A stretch of DNA of 64,000 bases, from assembly GCA_964355015.1 (NCBI GenBank), contig CAYHCE010000002.1, forward strand, positions 108,673 to 172,672, in the 5' to 3' direction. Below the pieces are notes generated by a model. That model was given only the letters and a program-made list of their open reading frames with translations. It had not been told where the DNA came from and searched no databases. A program made the position numbers and the translations under genes. This document shows, in pieces, positions 8,694 to 17,347 of the stretch (the stretch's first letter is position 1; each line of letters begins with the position of its first letter). This stretch comes from CAYHCE01 sp964355015 (GTDB taxonomy: Bacteria; Cyanobacteriota; Cyanobacteriia; PCC-6307; Cyanobiaceae).

Positions 8694-9784
8694 TACGTGC
8701 GCAACTGGGCCGTGGCGCCCGCCCAGCCCCACCGCTCCGCCTCGCTGCGGGCGGCCTGGCGCAGTTCCTCCCGCCGATCGGGGTTGCCCAGCAGGCGAAG
8801 GGTGGCGGCGGTGAGGCTGGTGGGATCATCGGGGTCGTACAGGCAACCGTTCACCCCGTCGCTGACGATGTCTGGGATGCCGCCGCGGTTGGCCCCCACC
8901 ACCGGGCAGCCTGCCGCCATCGCCTCCAGCAGCACCAGCCCGAGGGTTTCGGTGCTGGAAGGGAAGAGGAAGGCATCGGCGCTGGCGTACGCACTGGCCA
9001 GATCCTCGCCGCCGAGATAACCCACGAATGTGGTGGCGGTGCCGGCGAACACCTTTTCCAGCTGCAGGCGGTGCGGACCATCGCCCACAAGCGCCAGGCG
9101 CGCCTCGGGGAGGGCATCGAGCACGGGGCGGATGCGTTCGATCTGCTTCTCGGCCGAGAGCCGGCCCACGTAGAGCAGCAGGCTGTCGCTGTCGGGATGT
9201 TCCCCCATCAGCCTGCGACGCATGGCAGCGAGCCTCAGTGCGGGACGGAAGAGTTCGGTGTCGACCCCCCGCTGCCATAGGGCCGTGTGCTGGATCCCCC
9301 GCTGGCTCAGCTCCTCCACCATGGCGGTGGAGGTGCAGAGATTCAGGTTGGCCTGGTTGTGGGCGGCCTTGAGCAGCTCCCAGAGGAGGGGCTCGAACAC
9401 CCCCATGCCGTAGTGCTCCAGATATTTGGGCAGGTGGGTGTGGTAGCTGGCCACCAGAGGGATCTGGCGTGTGCGGGCCATCCAGATGCCCCCCAGGCCC
9501 AGGACGGCGGGGTTCACCACATGCACCAGGTCGGGACGAAAGCCATCGAGGGCCTCGCCCACCGATGGCCTGGGCAGGGCGAGCTTCAGTTCCGGGTACA
9601 GCGGCAGGGGCAGGGCCGGAACCCCGATCACCCGGGCTCCCCTGTAGTGCTCGGGGGCTCCTTCCGGGCAGAACAGCAGGACCTCGTCCCCGCCGCTGAC
9701 CAGATGTTCCACAGTCTTGGTGAGACGCGTGACGATGCCGTCGACCTTGGGAAGGAAGGTCTCGGTGAACAGGGCGATCTTCAC
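8651..9784 (-). CDS. sqdX: sulfoquinovosyltransferase SqdX
   Basis: SqdX moves sulfoquinovose from UDP-sulfoquinovose to diacylglycerol, forming the thylakoid sulfolipid SQDG. The 377-residue GT4 enzyme begins MKIALFTETFLPKVDGIVTR, characteristic of the family. It has the acceptor-side VASYHTHLPKYLEHY, the linker LYVGRLSAEKQIERI and the C-terminal nucleotide-sugar motif PSSTETLGLVLLEAMAAG. It lies 28 bp downstream of sqdB on the same strand, so the two form the classical sulfolipid operon, which supports SqdX over a generic mannosyltransferase. Confidence 0.93.
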   Translation of the reverse strand: MKIALFTETFLPKVDGIVTRLTKTVEHLVSGGDEVLLFCPEGAPEHYRGARVIGVPALPLPLYPELKLALPRPSVGEALDGFRPDLVHVVNPAVLGLGGIWMARTRQIPLVASYHTHLPKYLEHYGMGVFEPLLWELLKAAHNQANLNLCTSTAMVEELSQRGIQHTALWQRGVDTELFRPALRLAAMRRRLMGEHPDSDSLLLYVGRLSAEKQIERIRPVLDALPEARLALVGDGPHRLQLEKVFAGTATTFVGYLGGEDLASAYASADAFLFPSSTETLGLVLLEAMAAGCPVVGANRGGIPDIVSDGVNGCLYDPDDPTSLTAATLRLLGNPDRREELRQAARSEAERWGWAGATAQLRTYYRQVAGTELQLAA

Positions 9785-9812
9785 AGGGGCCGCATGCCTG
9801 GGAGGGAGCTGC

Positions 9813-11009
9813 TCAGAACGAGGCCTTCATGGCAGCCGCCTGAGTGGTGGTCCAGGAGGATACGCAGGGGATGCGGGAGCGGTCGCAGCGATCTGCCCAG
9901 CGCCGGGCCACATCCACCACTTCGCTGAGCAGGCCGTCGTCGAGGGTGGTGGGCTTGAGACCGAGTTCGATCAGGCAACGGTTGTCGACGATCAGGTCGT
10001 TCTCGATCGCTTCCTTGCGGGGATTCGGCAGATGATTCACCTTGGCGCCTGTGACGGACGCTACCTTCTCCGCCAGATCCTTGACCTTGTGGCTCTCGGT
10101 CATCTGATTGTAGATCCTCACCTTTTCGCCGGAGCTGGGAGGGTGATCGATCGCCAGTTCCACGCACTTCACAGAATCGCGGATGTGAATGAAGGCACGG
10201 GTCTGGCCGCCGGTGCCGTGAACGGTCAGCGGATAGCCGATGGCTGCCTGCATCAGGAAGCGGTTGAGCACGGTGCCGTAATCGCCGTCGTAATCGAACC
10301 GGTTCACCAGGCGTGGATCCCGATCGGTGAGATCCGTGTTGGTGCCCCAGACGATGCCCTGGTGCAGGTCGGTGACACGGATGCCGTCATTCTTGTTGTA
10401 GTAGAAGAAGAGAAGTTGGTCCAGCGTCTTCGTCATGTGATAGACGCTACCGGGATCGGTGGGATGCAGGATCTTCTCCCGGAAGCGGGAGCCATCCGGC
10501 TGGGGCACCTCCACGGTGAGATAACCCTCGGGGATGGTGGCTCCCCGATGGGATCCATAGCCGTATACCCCCATGGTTCCCAGGTGCACGATGTGCACGT
10601 CCAGGCCGCTCTCGACGATTGCGCAGAGCAGGTTGTGGGTGCCGTTGACGTTGTTGTCAACCGTGTAACGCTTGGTGGTGCTCGACTTCATCGAATAGGG
10701 GGCGGCCCGCTGCTCGGCGAAGTGGACCACCGCGCCCGGCCGCTCGCTGCGCAGCAGCTCGAGCAGCAACTCGTAGTCCTGGGCGATGTCCAGAGAAACG
10801 AAGCGCATCGCCCGGCCGCCCGTTTCCTCCCAGGCCCTCAGCCGCTCGTGCAAGGTGGCGATCGGGGTGAGGGATTCCACCCCGAGATCCACGTCGATCT
10901 TGCGCCGGCTGAGGTTGTCCACGATGACCACATCGTGGCCGGCATGGGAGAGGTTCACGGCACAGGGCCATCCGCAGAAGCCGTCGCCGCCGAGAACGAG
11001 AACCTTCAC
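9813..11009 (-). CDS. sqdB: UDP-sulfoquinovose synthase SqdB
   Basis: SqdB combines UDP-glucose and sulfite to make UDP-sulfoquinovose. It is an extended SDR protein of 398 residues. The NAD-binding motif GGDGFCGWP is at residues 7-15, HFAEQRAAPYSM is a family-specific block, and the catalytic Tyr/Lys pair is in YHMTK. The substrate loop GTGGQTRAFIHI is present. It is the first gene of the sqdB-sqdX operon; the 80-bp gap upstream should hold its promoter, though no clear -10/-35 was seen. Confidence 0.96.
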   Translation of the reverse strand: MKVLVLGGDGFCGWPCAVNLSHAGHDVVIVDNLSRRKIDVDLGVESLTPIATLHERLRAWEETGGRAMRFVSLDIAQDYELLLELLRSERPGAVVHFAEQRAAPYSMKSSTTKRYTVDNNVNGTHNLLCAIVESGLDVHIVHLGTMGVYGYGSHRGATIPEGYLTVEVPQPDGSRFREKILHPTDPGSVYHMTKTLDQLLFFYYNKNDGIRVTDLHQGIVWGTNTDLTDRDPRLVNRFDYDGDYGTVLNRFLMQAAIGYPLTVHGTGGQTRAFIHIRDSVKCVELAIDHPPSSGEKVRIYNQMTESHKVKDLAEKVASVTGAKVNHLPNPRKEAIENDLIVDNRCLIELGLKPTTLDDGLLSEVVDVARRWADRCDRSRIPCVSSWTTTQAAAMKASF

Positions 11010-11089
11010 GTCTGAACTCCTGCTGAACGAGCCGATGCTCCTTCGGGCAAGCTACTACAGGCGTTCGGCCGGCCCGAACCGAGCCGGGT

Positions 11090-11257
11090 TCAGCTGATTC
11101 TCATCGCCACGGCCAGGAGCAGCAGCACCAGCACGGCACCACCGATGAGGAGCAGCTTCGTGGATCGGCTCCGGGCCCCGCCGGCGTCCACCACCTCCAT
11201 GCGGGGCTCCTTGGCGAAGGCATTGAGCTTGCCGCCGTCTTCCTCGGTGACCGACAT
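11090..11257 (-). CDS. Psb34/ssl1498-family small thylakoid protein
   Basis: This 55-residue protein has the family N-terminal block TEEDGGKLNAFAKEPRM, close to the TEEGGRLNNFA-EP pattern of ssl1498-type proteins, and a single C-terminal transmembrane helix (LLLIGGAVLVLLLLAVAM). Such proteins bind photosystem II intermediates in assembly (Psb34) and are described as light-harvesting-like. The start at 11257 is chosen because the family begins M-x-x-TEE; the open frame extends 25 codons further upstream with unrelated sequence. Assignment is by motif and length. Confidence 0.75.
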   Translation of the reverse strand: MSVTEEDGGKLNAFAKEPRMEVVDAGGARSRSTKLLLIGGAVLVLLLLAVAMRIS

Positions 11258-11371
11258 GGGGATGTCCCAGGGGGAAGAAGCAAAAATACCCAGTGCCGGC
11301 GCCACCGCCGCCGTGACGACAGGGAACGTCATGGGCCGTTGGCTGCTGCTCCCGGTTCCGGTGGGCCAGGC

Positions 11372-12253
11372 TCAGCTGCTGAGTGCTGGGCGCTGGCCGA
11401 CACGACCCTCGATAGGAGAGCTGGGGCTGGCATCCGTCCGCATCGGCAGTCGACCCGCCAGGAAGGCTGTGCGGCCGGCCTCGGTGGCCTGCGCCATGGC
11501 GCCTGCCATGGCGGCCGGATCCCCCGCCAGAGCGATGGCGCTGTTGATCAGAAGGGCGTCGGCGCCCATCTCCATCGCCTGGGCCGCTTCGCTCGGCACA
11601 CCGATCCCTGCATCCACCACCACCGGTACGGTGGCGTTCTCGATGATCAGGGCGATGTTGGCGGCGTTACGGATCCCCTGGCCCGAGCCGATCGGGGAGC
11701 CCAGGGGCATCACTGTGGCGCAGCCGGCCTCCTCGAGCCGTCTGGCCAGGATGGGGTCGGCGTTGATGTACGGCAGCACGGTGAAGCCCTCCTTCACCAG
11801 CTGCTCGGCAGCCTCCAGCGTTCCGATCGGATCCGGCAGCAGGTGACGGCCCGGCGGGATCACCTCCAGCTTCACGAAGCGGTTCTCCTCCTGGCCGGCC
11901 AGCTTGGCCAGTTCCCGACCCAGCCGGGCCACCCGCACGGCCTCCTCGGCAGTGGTGCAGCCGGCCGTGTTGGGCAGCATCCATAGCTTCGTCCAGTCGA
12001 TCGCCTCCAGCAGGCCCGCGTGGCCGGCCGCCACCGATTGCACCCTCCGCACGGCCACGGTGACGATCTCGCAGCTGCTCGCCGTCAGGCTGGCCTGCAT
12101 CGCCAGCAGGCTCGGGTACTTGCCGGTGCCTGTCATCAGCCGGCTGCGGAAGTGCCGGCCGCCGATCACCAGGTTCCCATCCCGCACGTCGCCGGCTTTG
12201 CCGGTCTGCGCGGGTGCGGTGGGTTGGGCAGGGTCGAGCGGGGACAGGGGCAT
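11372..12253 (-). CDS. thiG: thiazole synthase ThiG
   Basis: ThiG builds the thiazole phosphate of thiamine from deoxyxylulose 5-phosphate, dehydroglycine and ThiS thiocarboxylate. The 293-residue TIM barrel shows FRSRLMTGTGKYPS, LPNTAGCTTAEEAV, the Schiff-base Lys in RFVKLEVI, PLGSPIGSGQG and the phosphate-binding VVDAGIGVPSEAAQAMEMGA. The first 25 residues are a non-conserved Pro/Ala-rich extension, so a start a few codons inside is possible. No thiS or thiO is adjacent in this window. Confidence 0.95.
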   Translation of the reverse strand: MPLSPLDPAQPTAPAQTGKAGDVRDGNLVIGGRHFRSRLMTGTGKYPSLLAMQASLTASSCEIVTVAVRRVQSVAAGHAGLLEAIDWTKLWMLPNTAGCTTAEEAVRVARLGRELAKLAGQEENRFVKLEVIPPGRHLLPDPIGTLEAAEQLVKEGFTVLPYINADPILARRLEEAGCATVMPLGSPIGSGQGIRNAANIALIIENATVPVVVDAGIGVPSEAAQAMEMGADALLINSAIALAGDPAAMAGAMAQATEAGRTAFLAGRLPMRTDASPSSPIEGRVGQRPALSS

Positions 12254-12333
12254 TCCGCGAAGCTACCGCGAACCGCGCCGCTGCCGGCCGGAGCCGGGCC
12301 TCCTAGCCTGGGCCCACTTCCTCGATCTCCGCG

Positions 12334-12882
12334 ATGCCGCTGCTCCTGCCGCTGCTGCTGGCCGCCAACCCGCTGCCGGTGGGCAGCATGGTGCCGTTCA
12401 CGCTGCCGGCGTCCTCGCCGCTGGATTCCTCCGGCACCGACCTGGGTCCGGTGGAAACCTTCGATCCCACCGGACGCGCCGTTGACCTGGCCCGCGAGCT
12501 GCCGAGGGTCTGGTCCGGCACCTACCGCTCCTTCTCCGGGGGCGGGCCGGTACCGGTGGAACTGCGACTGGCCTCCGCCACGCCGATGGGGCAAATGGTG
12601 GATCTGCGCGGTGAGATGACCGTGGCCGGTCAGCAGGTTGCGGTCCAGGGGAATCTCAACGCCAAATCGGATCAGCTCGACCTGCTGCTCCTCTGCGACT
12701 GCGAGGTGTCCGGCATGGAGGCTGGCGGCGAGTTCTCCGGTGTGCAGGGCCTGGCCCTCTCGGGCTGGGTGGCGCCTCGGCTGACCAACCCCGGCGGACG
12801 CCTGGAACTGCGTCCGGTGCCCCTGGCCAGGGAGACCAGGCCCGCAGGCGGGACTGGAACCTCGGTGCGCGGGCTCTGGTGA
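12334..12882 (+). CDS. putative secreted hypothetical protein
   Basis: The product is 182 residues with a short hydrophobic N terminus (MPLLLPLLLAANPLPVGSM) that could be a signal peptide. The rest is beta-rich: WSGTYRSFSGGGPVPVELRL, a repeat of short strands, and a CDCEVSG segment with two Cys that could pair outside the cell. This is a protein type I associate with picocyanobacteria, of unknown function. It is convergent with the Ycf37-like gene, with a strong hairpin between them. Confidence 0.65.
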   Translation: MPLLLPLLLAANPLPVGSMVPFTLPASSPLDSSGTDLGPVETFDPTGRAVDLARELPRVWSGTYRSFSGGGPVPVELRLASATPMGQMVDLRGEMTVAGQQVAVQGNLNAKSDQLDLLLLCDCEVSGMEAGGEFSGVQGLALSGWVAPRLTNPGGRLELRPVPLARETRPAGGTGTSVRGLW

Positions 12883-12889
12883 AGCCTGC

Positions 12890-12920
12890 GGAGCTCCCCT
12901 GGCCCGTCAAGGGGAGCTCC
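12890..12920. terminator. bidirectional terminator-like hairpin
   Basis: GGAGCTCCCCT at 12890-12900 pairs perfectly with AGGGGAGCTCC at 12910-12920 around a 9-base loop. It sits exactly between two convergent genes. It lacks a T-run in either direction, but its position and 11-bp G+C-rich stem fit a shared terminator. Confidence 0.65.
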
Positions 12921-12926
12921 AGCGGA

Positions 12927-13556
12927 TCAAGCAGCCTTCTTGGGACCTGAGGATGGGGTCGGCGGTCCGCCGGGCTTGAGACCCTGTCCGGAGGGGGTGG
13001 AGGTTGCCAGCTGCTGGTCCTCGCTCCCCTGGGAGGCCCCTGACGGGTTGCGGCGATCCAGCAGCTTCAGGCGCTTGCGACTGGTCTTGTTGGCGGGTTC
13101 GAGTGCCAGGGCCCTGCCGTAAGCCTCACGGGCCTCGTCGGGTTTTCCCTGGCGCTCCAGGGCGTAGCCCAGGTTGTTGAGCGCCACCGGATAGTCGGCC
13201 TTGGCCTGCAGCGCCGACCGATAGTGCCGGATGGCGCTGGCGTAGTTGTTCTGGGCGGCCAAGGCGAAGCCGAGGGCGTTCTGGATCAGCGCCCGCGCTT
13301 CGCCGGGCTCCTCCTCAGAGCGCTTCAACGCCAGCTTCAGCGAATCGACCGCCTGGCCGTAGAGCCGCTTGCGCAGCTGCACCGATGCCAGTTCGTAGAG
13401 AGTGGCGGGATCCTGCGATCGTCCCTTGCCTTCGAGCCTGGCCAGGGTGACTTCGTCGCGCCGGACGCGCCAGACCTGCAGGGCGATGACCACAGAGGCA
13501 CCGCCAAGCAGCACGATCAGGCCGATCAGATAGGCCTGCGGAAGGAGACTGTCCAT
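12927..13556 (-). CDS. TPR protein similar to photosystem I assembly factor Ycf37
   Basis: The 209-residue protein has an N-terminal transmembrane helix (YLIGLIVLLGGASVVIALQV), then three tetratricopeptide repeats. The best is DYPVALNNLGYALERQGKPD followed by EAREAYGRALALEP. A Pro/Ser-rich tail follows. One membrane anchor plus three TPRs is the plan of Ycf37, which helps assemble photosystem I at the thylakoid. The match is by architecture, and other membrane-anchored TPR proteins would look similar. The gene precedes nothing co-directional but lies close to rplT upstream. Confidence 0.7.
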   Translation of the reverse strand: MDSLLPQAYLIGLIVLLGGASVVIALQVWRVRRDEVTLARLEGKGRSQDPATLYELASVQLRKRLYGQAVDSLKLALKRSEEEPGEARALIQNALGFALAAQNNYASAIRHYRSALQAKADYPVALNNLGYALERQGKPDEAREAYGRALALEPANKTSRKRLKLLDRRNPSGASQGSEDQQLATSTPSGQGLKPGGPPTPSSGPKKAA

Positions 13557-13597
13557 CGGGCCTGGCCAGGGGGGAATTCAGCTGAAGTCGGCAGCGA

Positions 13598-13945
13598 TCA
13601 GCTGCGGGCGGCGCCCACCACGTCGCTGAAGCTGGTGGGATCGGCAAGGGCGAGCTGGGCCAGCATCTTGCGGTTCAGCTGCACGTCGGCCTTCTTCAGA
13701 CCGCCGATCAGGCGGCTGTAGCTCAGACCATTGAGGCGGGCGGCCGCGTTGATGCGGGCGATCCAGAGACGACGGAAGTCGCGCTTACGGCGACGGCGAT
13801 CCCGGTAGGCGTTGCAGAGGGCCTTCATCACCCGCTGATTGGCGGTGCGGAAGAGGCTGCCGCTGCTGCCGCTGAAGCCGCGGGCCAGACGCAGGATCTT
13901 GTTGCGGCGCTTGCGGGCGACATTGCCCCTCTTGACGCGGGCCAT
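13598..13945 (-). CDS. rplT: 50S ribosomal protein L20
   Basis: The 115-residue basic protein starts MARVKRGNVARKRRNKILRL and contains DRRRRKRDFRRLWIARINAA, both diagnostic of L20, an early-assembly protein of the large subunit that also acts as a translational repressor in some bacteria. It follows rpmI by about 50 bp on the same strand. infC, often next to these two, lies 43 kb away. Confidence 0.98.
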   Translation of the reverse strand: MARVKRGNVARKRRNKILRLARGFSGSSGSLFRTANQRVMKALCNAYRDRRRRKRDFRRLWIARINAAARLNGLSYSRLIGGLKKADVQLNRKMLAQLALADPTSFSDVVGAARS

Positions 13946-13996
13946 GGAGAACTCTCGGGTGGAACGGTGGGATCGGGGGCGGGCTGCCGCCTGGCG

Positions 13997-14197
13997 TCAG
14001 CCTGCGTAGGGGAGCATGCGGCTCACGTTGTCCGCGTCGCGCTCATCGACCACCGCCATGGTGCCGAGGAAGCGCTTGCGCTTGGGGCTCTTGTGATCCA
14101 GCAGGTGGTTGAGGAAGGCGCGGCGACGCATGAACTTGCCGCTGCCGGTGAGCTTGAACCGCTTGGCGGCAGCTTTGCGGGTCTTGAGCTTCGGCAT
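13997..14197 (-). CDS. rpmI: 50S ribosomal protein L35
   Basis: This is a 66-residue basic protein: MPKLKTRKAAAKRFKLTGSG at the N terminus and HLLDHKSPKRKR in the middle, the L35 pattern. The frame is open far upstream, antisense to the next gene, but only the ATG at 14197 gives the family start. It forms the rpmI-rplT operon. The 93-bp gap to the divergent gene at 14291 must hold the promoters of both. Confidence 0.97.
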   Translation of the reverse strand: MPKLKTRKAAAKRFKLTGSGKFMRRRAFLNHLLDHKSPKRKRFLGTMAVVDERDADNVSRMLPYAG

Positions 14198-14290
14198 GTC
14201 TTCCGCCCGGGCACAAACAATCAAAGTACGACGCGGAAGTGCCTTCCGCCAACTCCCCCTTCCCGCTCTGCGTCCCACGTCCCCTCCGTC

Positions 14291-15847
14291 ATGCCTGCCT
14301 CGCTCCTGCCGCGCTTTCGGTCTCCGCATCGTCAGGTTCCCCTGGCCCTGCTGCTGGGCGGATCGCTGCTGTTCACTCCGAGCTGCCGTGCGATGCCCGC
14401 CCAGATGCAGTGGCCCACCCAGCCATCGCCAGCCATCCAGCCGGCGCAGCCCGTGCTCTGGGTGGGGCTGGGGGCCCGGCTCGGCCCCGCCCGCGGCATG
14501 CCTGTGGACAAGGCGCCACCGCTGGTGCTTGTGGCCGAATCCGGCAGCCTGGAGCTGGTGGATGCCGCCGGACGGCGCCAGCAGGGGGCCAGCCTGAGCC
14601 TGCGCTGGCGTGAGCAGACCCTGGCTCAACCGCTGCGGATCGCCCGCACCGTGCTCGGGCCCTTCCCCAGTTTCGAGACCGCCGAGGGGGCGGCCACGGC
14701 CTGGCGCCTGCTTGGGGTGGAGCCCCGCGTCGCCAACCCCGGCGAGTGGGAGGTGTGGGCTCCTGCGGAGACGGCACCGCCCGAGGGTTTCCCGGCGCGG
14801 CAGGAGCGGCGTCAGGAATCCCGTCGTCTGGAGCTGGATCTGGTCGGCGCTTCCGGCCTCTCCCTGCCGCTCGAGGGGCCGCTGCGCCTCATGGCGGCCG
14901 GGGGGCTCCGCTGGCAGGGCGGCGTTTTCCAGGGTCCGTTCCGCCTGCAGCCCAACGCCTACGGCGGCTGGAGCCTGGTGGAGGAGGTGCCGCTCGAGCG
15001 TTACCTGCTGGGAGTGGTGCCCCATGAGATCGGCGCGGGAGCCCCCGCCGCCGCACTGGCGGCCCAGGCTGTATTGGCCCGCACCTGGGCCCTGCGCAAC
15101 AGCCAGCGCTACGCGGTGGATGGCTATCACCTGTGCGCCGACACCCAGTGCCAGGTCTATGGCGATCCGCGCCAGGCGGGGAGCACGGTGCGACAGGCGC
15201 TGCAGGCCACCCGAGGCCAGGTGCTGAGCTGGCAGGGGGAGCCGATCCATGCTGTCTATCACGCAAGCAACGGCGGAGTTTCCGCCGGTTTCGATGAGGG
15301 CTGGAGCGGTCCGCCCCTGCCCTACCTGCAGGCCAGCCCGGATGGACCGCCGCCCTTCGCTCGGCGCTTCTCCGTGCCCCTGGCCCCGGCGCTGCTTCCG
15401 GAGTTGCTGCGCGATGGCGGCGCCGCCTACGGAGCCGACCATCCCGTCTTCCGCTGGACCCGCAGTCTGGACCGGACCCAGGTCCGCCAGGCTCTGGAGC
15501 GTGGCCCCGGTGGGGTGGGCGAGCCCCGCCAGCTGAGAGTCCTGGAGCGGGGTCCGAGCGGTCGGGTGTTGGCGCTGGCTGTCGAGGGCAGCACCGGCCA
15601 GCGGGTGCTGCGCCGCGACGCGATCCGGCGCACCTTCCGCCAGCTGCCCAGCACTCTGTTCACGCTGCAGTCGGAGGGGTCGGGGCGCTGGCGATTCGTC
15701 GGTGGCGGCTTCGGCCACGGTGTCGGGCTGTCCCAGGCGGGCGCCATCGATCTGGCGGGCAGGGGCTGGAGCCTGGCGCGGATCCTTTCGCACTACTACC
15801 CCGGGACGCAGCTGGGGCCGCTGGAGGGGCTCGGCCAGGGCCTTTAG
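14291..15847 (+). CDS. SpoIID/LytB-domain secreted protein
   Basis: The product is 518 residues. It has a signal peptide (LALLLGGSLLFTPSCRAMPA). The SpoIID domain spans about residues 230-500, recognisable from the block PLERYLLGVVPHEIG, AVLARTWALRN, YDP-like CQVYGDPRQAG, AVYHASNGG and the C-terminal GGGFGHGVGLSQAGA. SpoIID enzymes are lytic transglycosylases acting on denuded peptidoglycan, and LytB-type relatives modify amidase activity. In cyanobacteria the role is presumably cell-wall remodelling. The chosen ATG is the one followed directly by the signal peptide. Confidence 0.88.
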   Translation: MPASLLPRFRSPHRQVPLALLLGGSLLFTPSCRAMPAQMQWPTQPSPAIQPAQPVLWVGLGARLGPARGMPVDKAPPLVLVAESGSLELVDAAGRRQQGASLSLRWREQTLAQPLRIARTVLGPFPSFETAEGAATAWRLLGVEPRVANPGEWEVWAPAETAPPEGFPARQERRQESRRLELDLVGASGLSLPLEGPLRLMAAGGLRWQGGVFQGPFRLQPNAYGGWSLVEEVPLERYLLGVVPHEIGAGAPAAALAAQAVLARTWALRNSQRYAVDGYHLCADTQCQVYGDPRQAGSTVRQALQATRGQVLSWQGEPIHAVYHASNGGVSAGFDEGWSGPPLPYLQASPDGPPPFARRFSVPLAPALLPELLRDGGAAYGADHPVFRWTRSLDRTQVRQALERGPGGVGEPRQLRVLERGPSGRVLALAVEGSTGQRVLRRDAIRRTFRQLPSTLFTLQSEGSGRWRFVGGGFGHGVGLSQAGAIDLAGRGWSLARILSHYYPGTQLGPLEGLGQGL

Positions 15848-15890
15848 AGTTCGTACCGATGCGGAGCCGGCCCATGAAAGCGGGGGTGCC

Positions 15891-17321
15891 ATGACAGCCG
15901 CCGGATCCGCACCGCAGGGTCGTCGCGGCAAGGCAGCTCTGTTCATGCTTCTCTGCGGCTGGGCGGGGGTGGCTCCACACTGGCTTGAACCCCAGCGCCA
16001 GCTCCTGCCGGCCTTCAGCCTCACCCTGCTGCTGGGTGCCTATGTAGTTCGCACCGTTCTGGGGCAGCTCTGGCGGCAGCGCAGCCGGCCGGGCTCGACG
16101 GTCGTCGGTGTCGCAGACGAGCCGAACCCCTTTGCCGGACCCTGGCCGTCAGTGGATGTGGTGGTGGCCGCCCGCGATGAGCAGGCGGTGATCGGCCGCC
16201 TGGTGGAACGGGTCGGGCGGCTGCGCTACCCGGAGGGCGTTCTGCGCCTCTGGGTGGTGGACGACGGCAGCGAGGACCGCACGCCGGAGATACTGGCCGC
16301 TCTCGAGTCCCGCTCGTGCCAGCTTCGCGTGCTGCGCCGCTCCCGGGATGCCGGCGGCGGCAAGTCGGGTGCTCTCAACGCTGTGCTCGAGCGGCTCCAG
16401 GGGCGCTGGATACTGGTGCTCGACGCTGATGCCGGGCTGCCGGAGGATCTCCTGGAGCGGCTCATTCCCCACGCCGAGACCGGTGGCTGGTCGGCGGTGC
16501 AGCTGCGCAAGGCCGTGGTGAATGCGGAGCGCAACCTGCTCACAAGGGCCCAGGCGATGGAGATGGCCCTCGACGCGGTGGTCCAGGAGGGCCGGCTGCA
16601 GGCCGCCGGCATCGCCGAACTGCGCGGCAACGGGCAGTTGCTGCGCCGGGACGCCGTGCAGGCCTGCGGAGGCTTCAATGAGGCCACCGTCACCGATGAC
16701 CTCGATCTCAGTTTCCGGCTGCTGCTGGCCGGCCAGCCGATAGGCGTGCTCTGGGATCCGCCGGTGGAGGAGGAGGCCGTGCTCACCCTGGCGGCACTGT
16801 GGCGGCAACGGCAGCGCTGGGCCGAAGGCGGCCTGCAGCGCTTCTTCGATTACTGGCCCGGCCTGGTGTCGGCGCGTCTGTCCACCCCCCAGAAGCTCGA
16901 CCTCACCTGCTTTTTCCTGCTGCAGTACGTGTTGCCGGTGGTCTCCGTGGCCGATCTGCTGGCTGCCTGGATCACCGGCACCCCGCCCACGGTCTGGCCG
17001 CTGTCGATCGTGGCGTTCAGCCTCTCCGGTGCCGCGATCGTGGCGGGCTGCCGCCGGCCCAGTGAGGGTCCGCCCCTGCCGGCCACCCATCCCCTGGCGG
17101 TCGGCCTCGGCATCGCCTATCTCGTTCACTGGTTCGTGGTCATTCCCTGGGTGGTGCTGCGCATGGCCCTTCTGCCGAAGCGGCTGGTCTGGGCCAAGAC
17201 CCTTCATCTGGGGGCGGACGATGACGGTCTGACAGGAGCGCCCGCCGTCGCCGATGGGCTGATCGATGCCGCCCTGGAACCAGGCCCCGGCGATGCTGAT
17301 CTCACCACCCAGGTGTCCTGA
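15891..17321 (+). CDS. membrane glycosyltransferase family 2
   Basis: The 476-residue processive-type GT2 has two N-terminal membrane helices, a cytoplasmic GT-A domain and about three or four C-terminal helices. The catalytic series is intact: VVVAARDEQAVIGRL, DDGS, the metal-binding LDADAG, the base region TDDLDLSFRL and QRQRW. This D,D,D,QxxRW set is typical of cellulose-synthase-like or NdvC/beta-glucosyl enzymes; the product could be a beta-glucan or a glycolipid sugar. It follows the SpoIID gene by 43 bp and may be cotranscribed with it. Confidence 0.85.
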   Translation: MTAAGSAPQGRRGKAALFMLLCGWAGVAPHWLEPQRQLLPAFSLTLLLGAYVVRTVLGQLWRQRSRPGSTVVGVADEPNPFAGPWPSVDVVVAARDEQAVIGRLVERVGRLRYPEGVLRLWVVDDGSEDRTPEILAALESRSCQLRVLRRSRDAGGGKSGALNAVLERLQGRWILVLDADAGLPEDLLERLIPHAETGGWSAVQLRKAVVNAERNLLTRAQAMEMALDAVVQEGRLQAAGIAELRGNGQLLRRDAVQACGGFNEATVTDDLDLSFRLLLAGQPIGVLWDPPVEEEAVLTLAALWRQRQRWAEGGLQRFFDYWPGLVSARLSTPQKLDLTCFFLLQYVLPVVSVADLLAAWITGTPPTVWPLSIVAFSLSGAAIVAGCRRPSEGPPLPATHPLAVGLGIAYLVHWFVVIPWVVLRMALLPKRLVWAKTLHLGADDDGLTGAPAVADGLIDAALEPGPGDADLTTQVS

Positions 17322-17347
17322 TCCCCCTCCAGCTGCCCTGAGCGGCC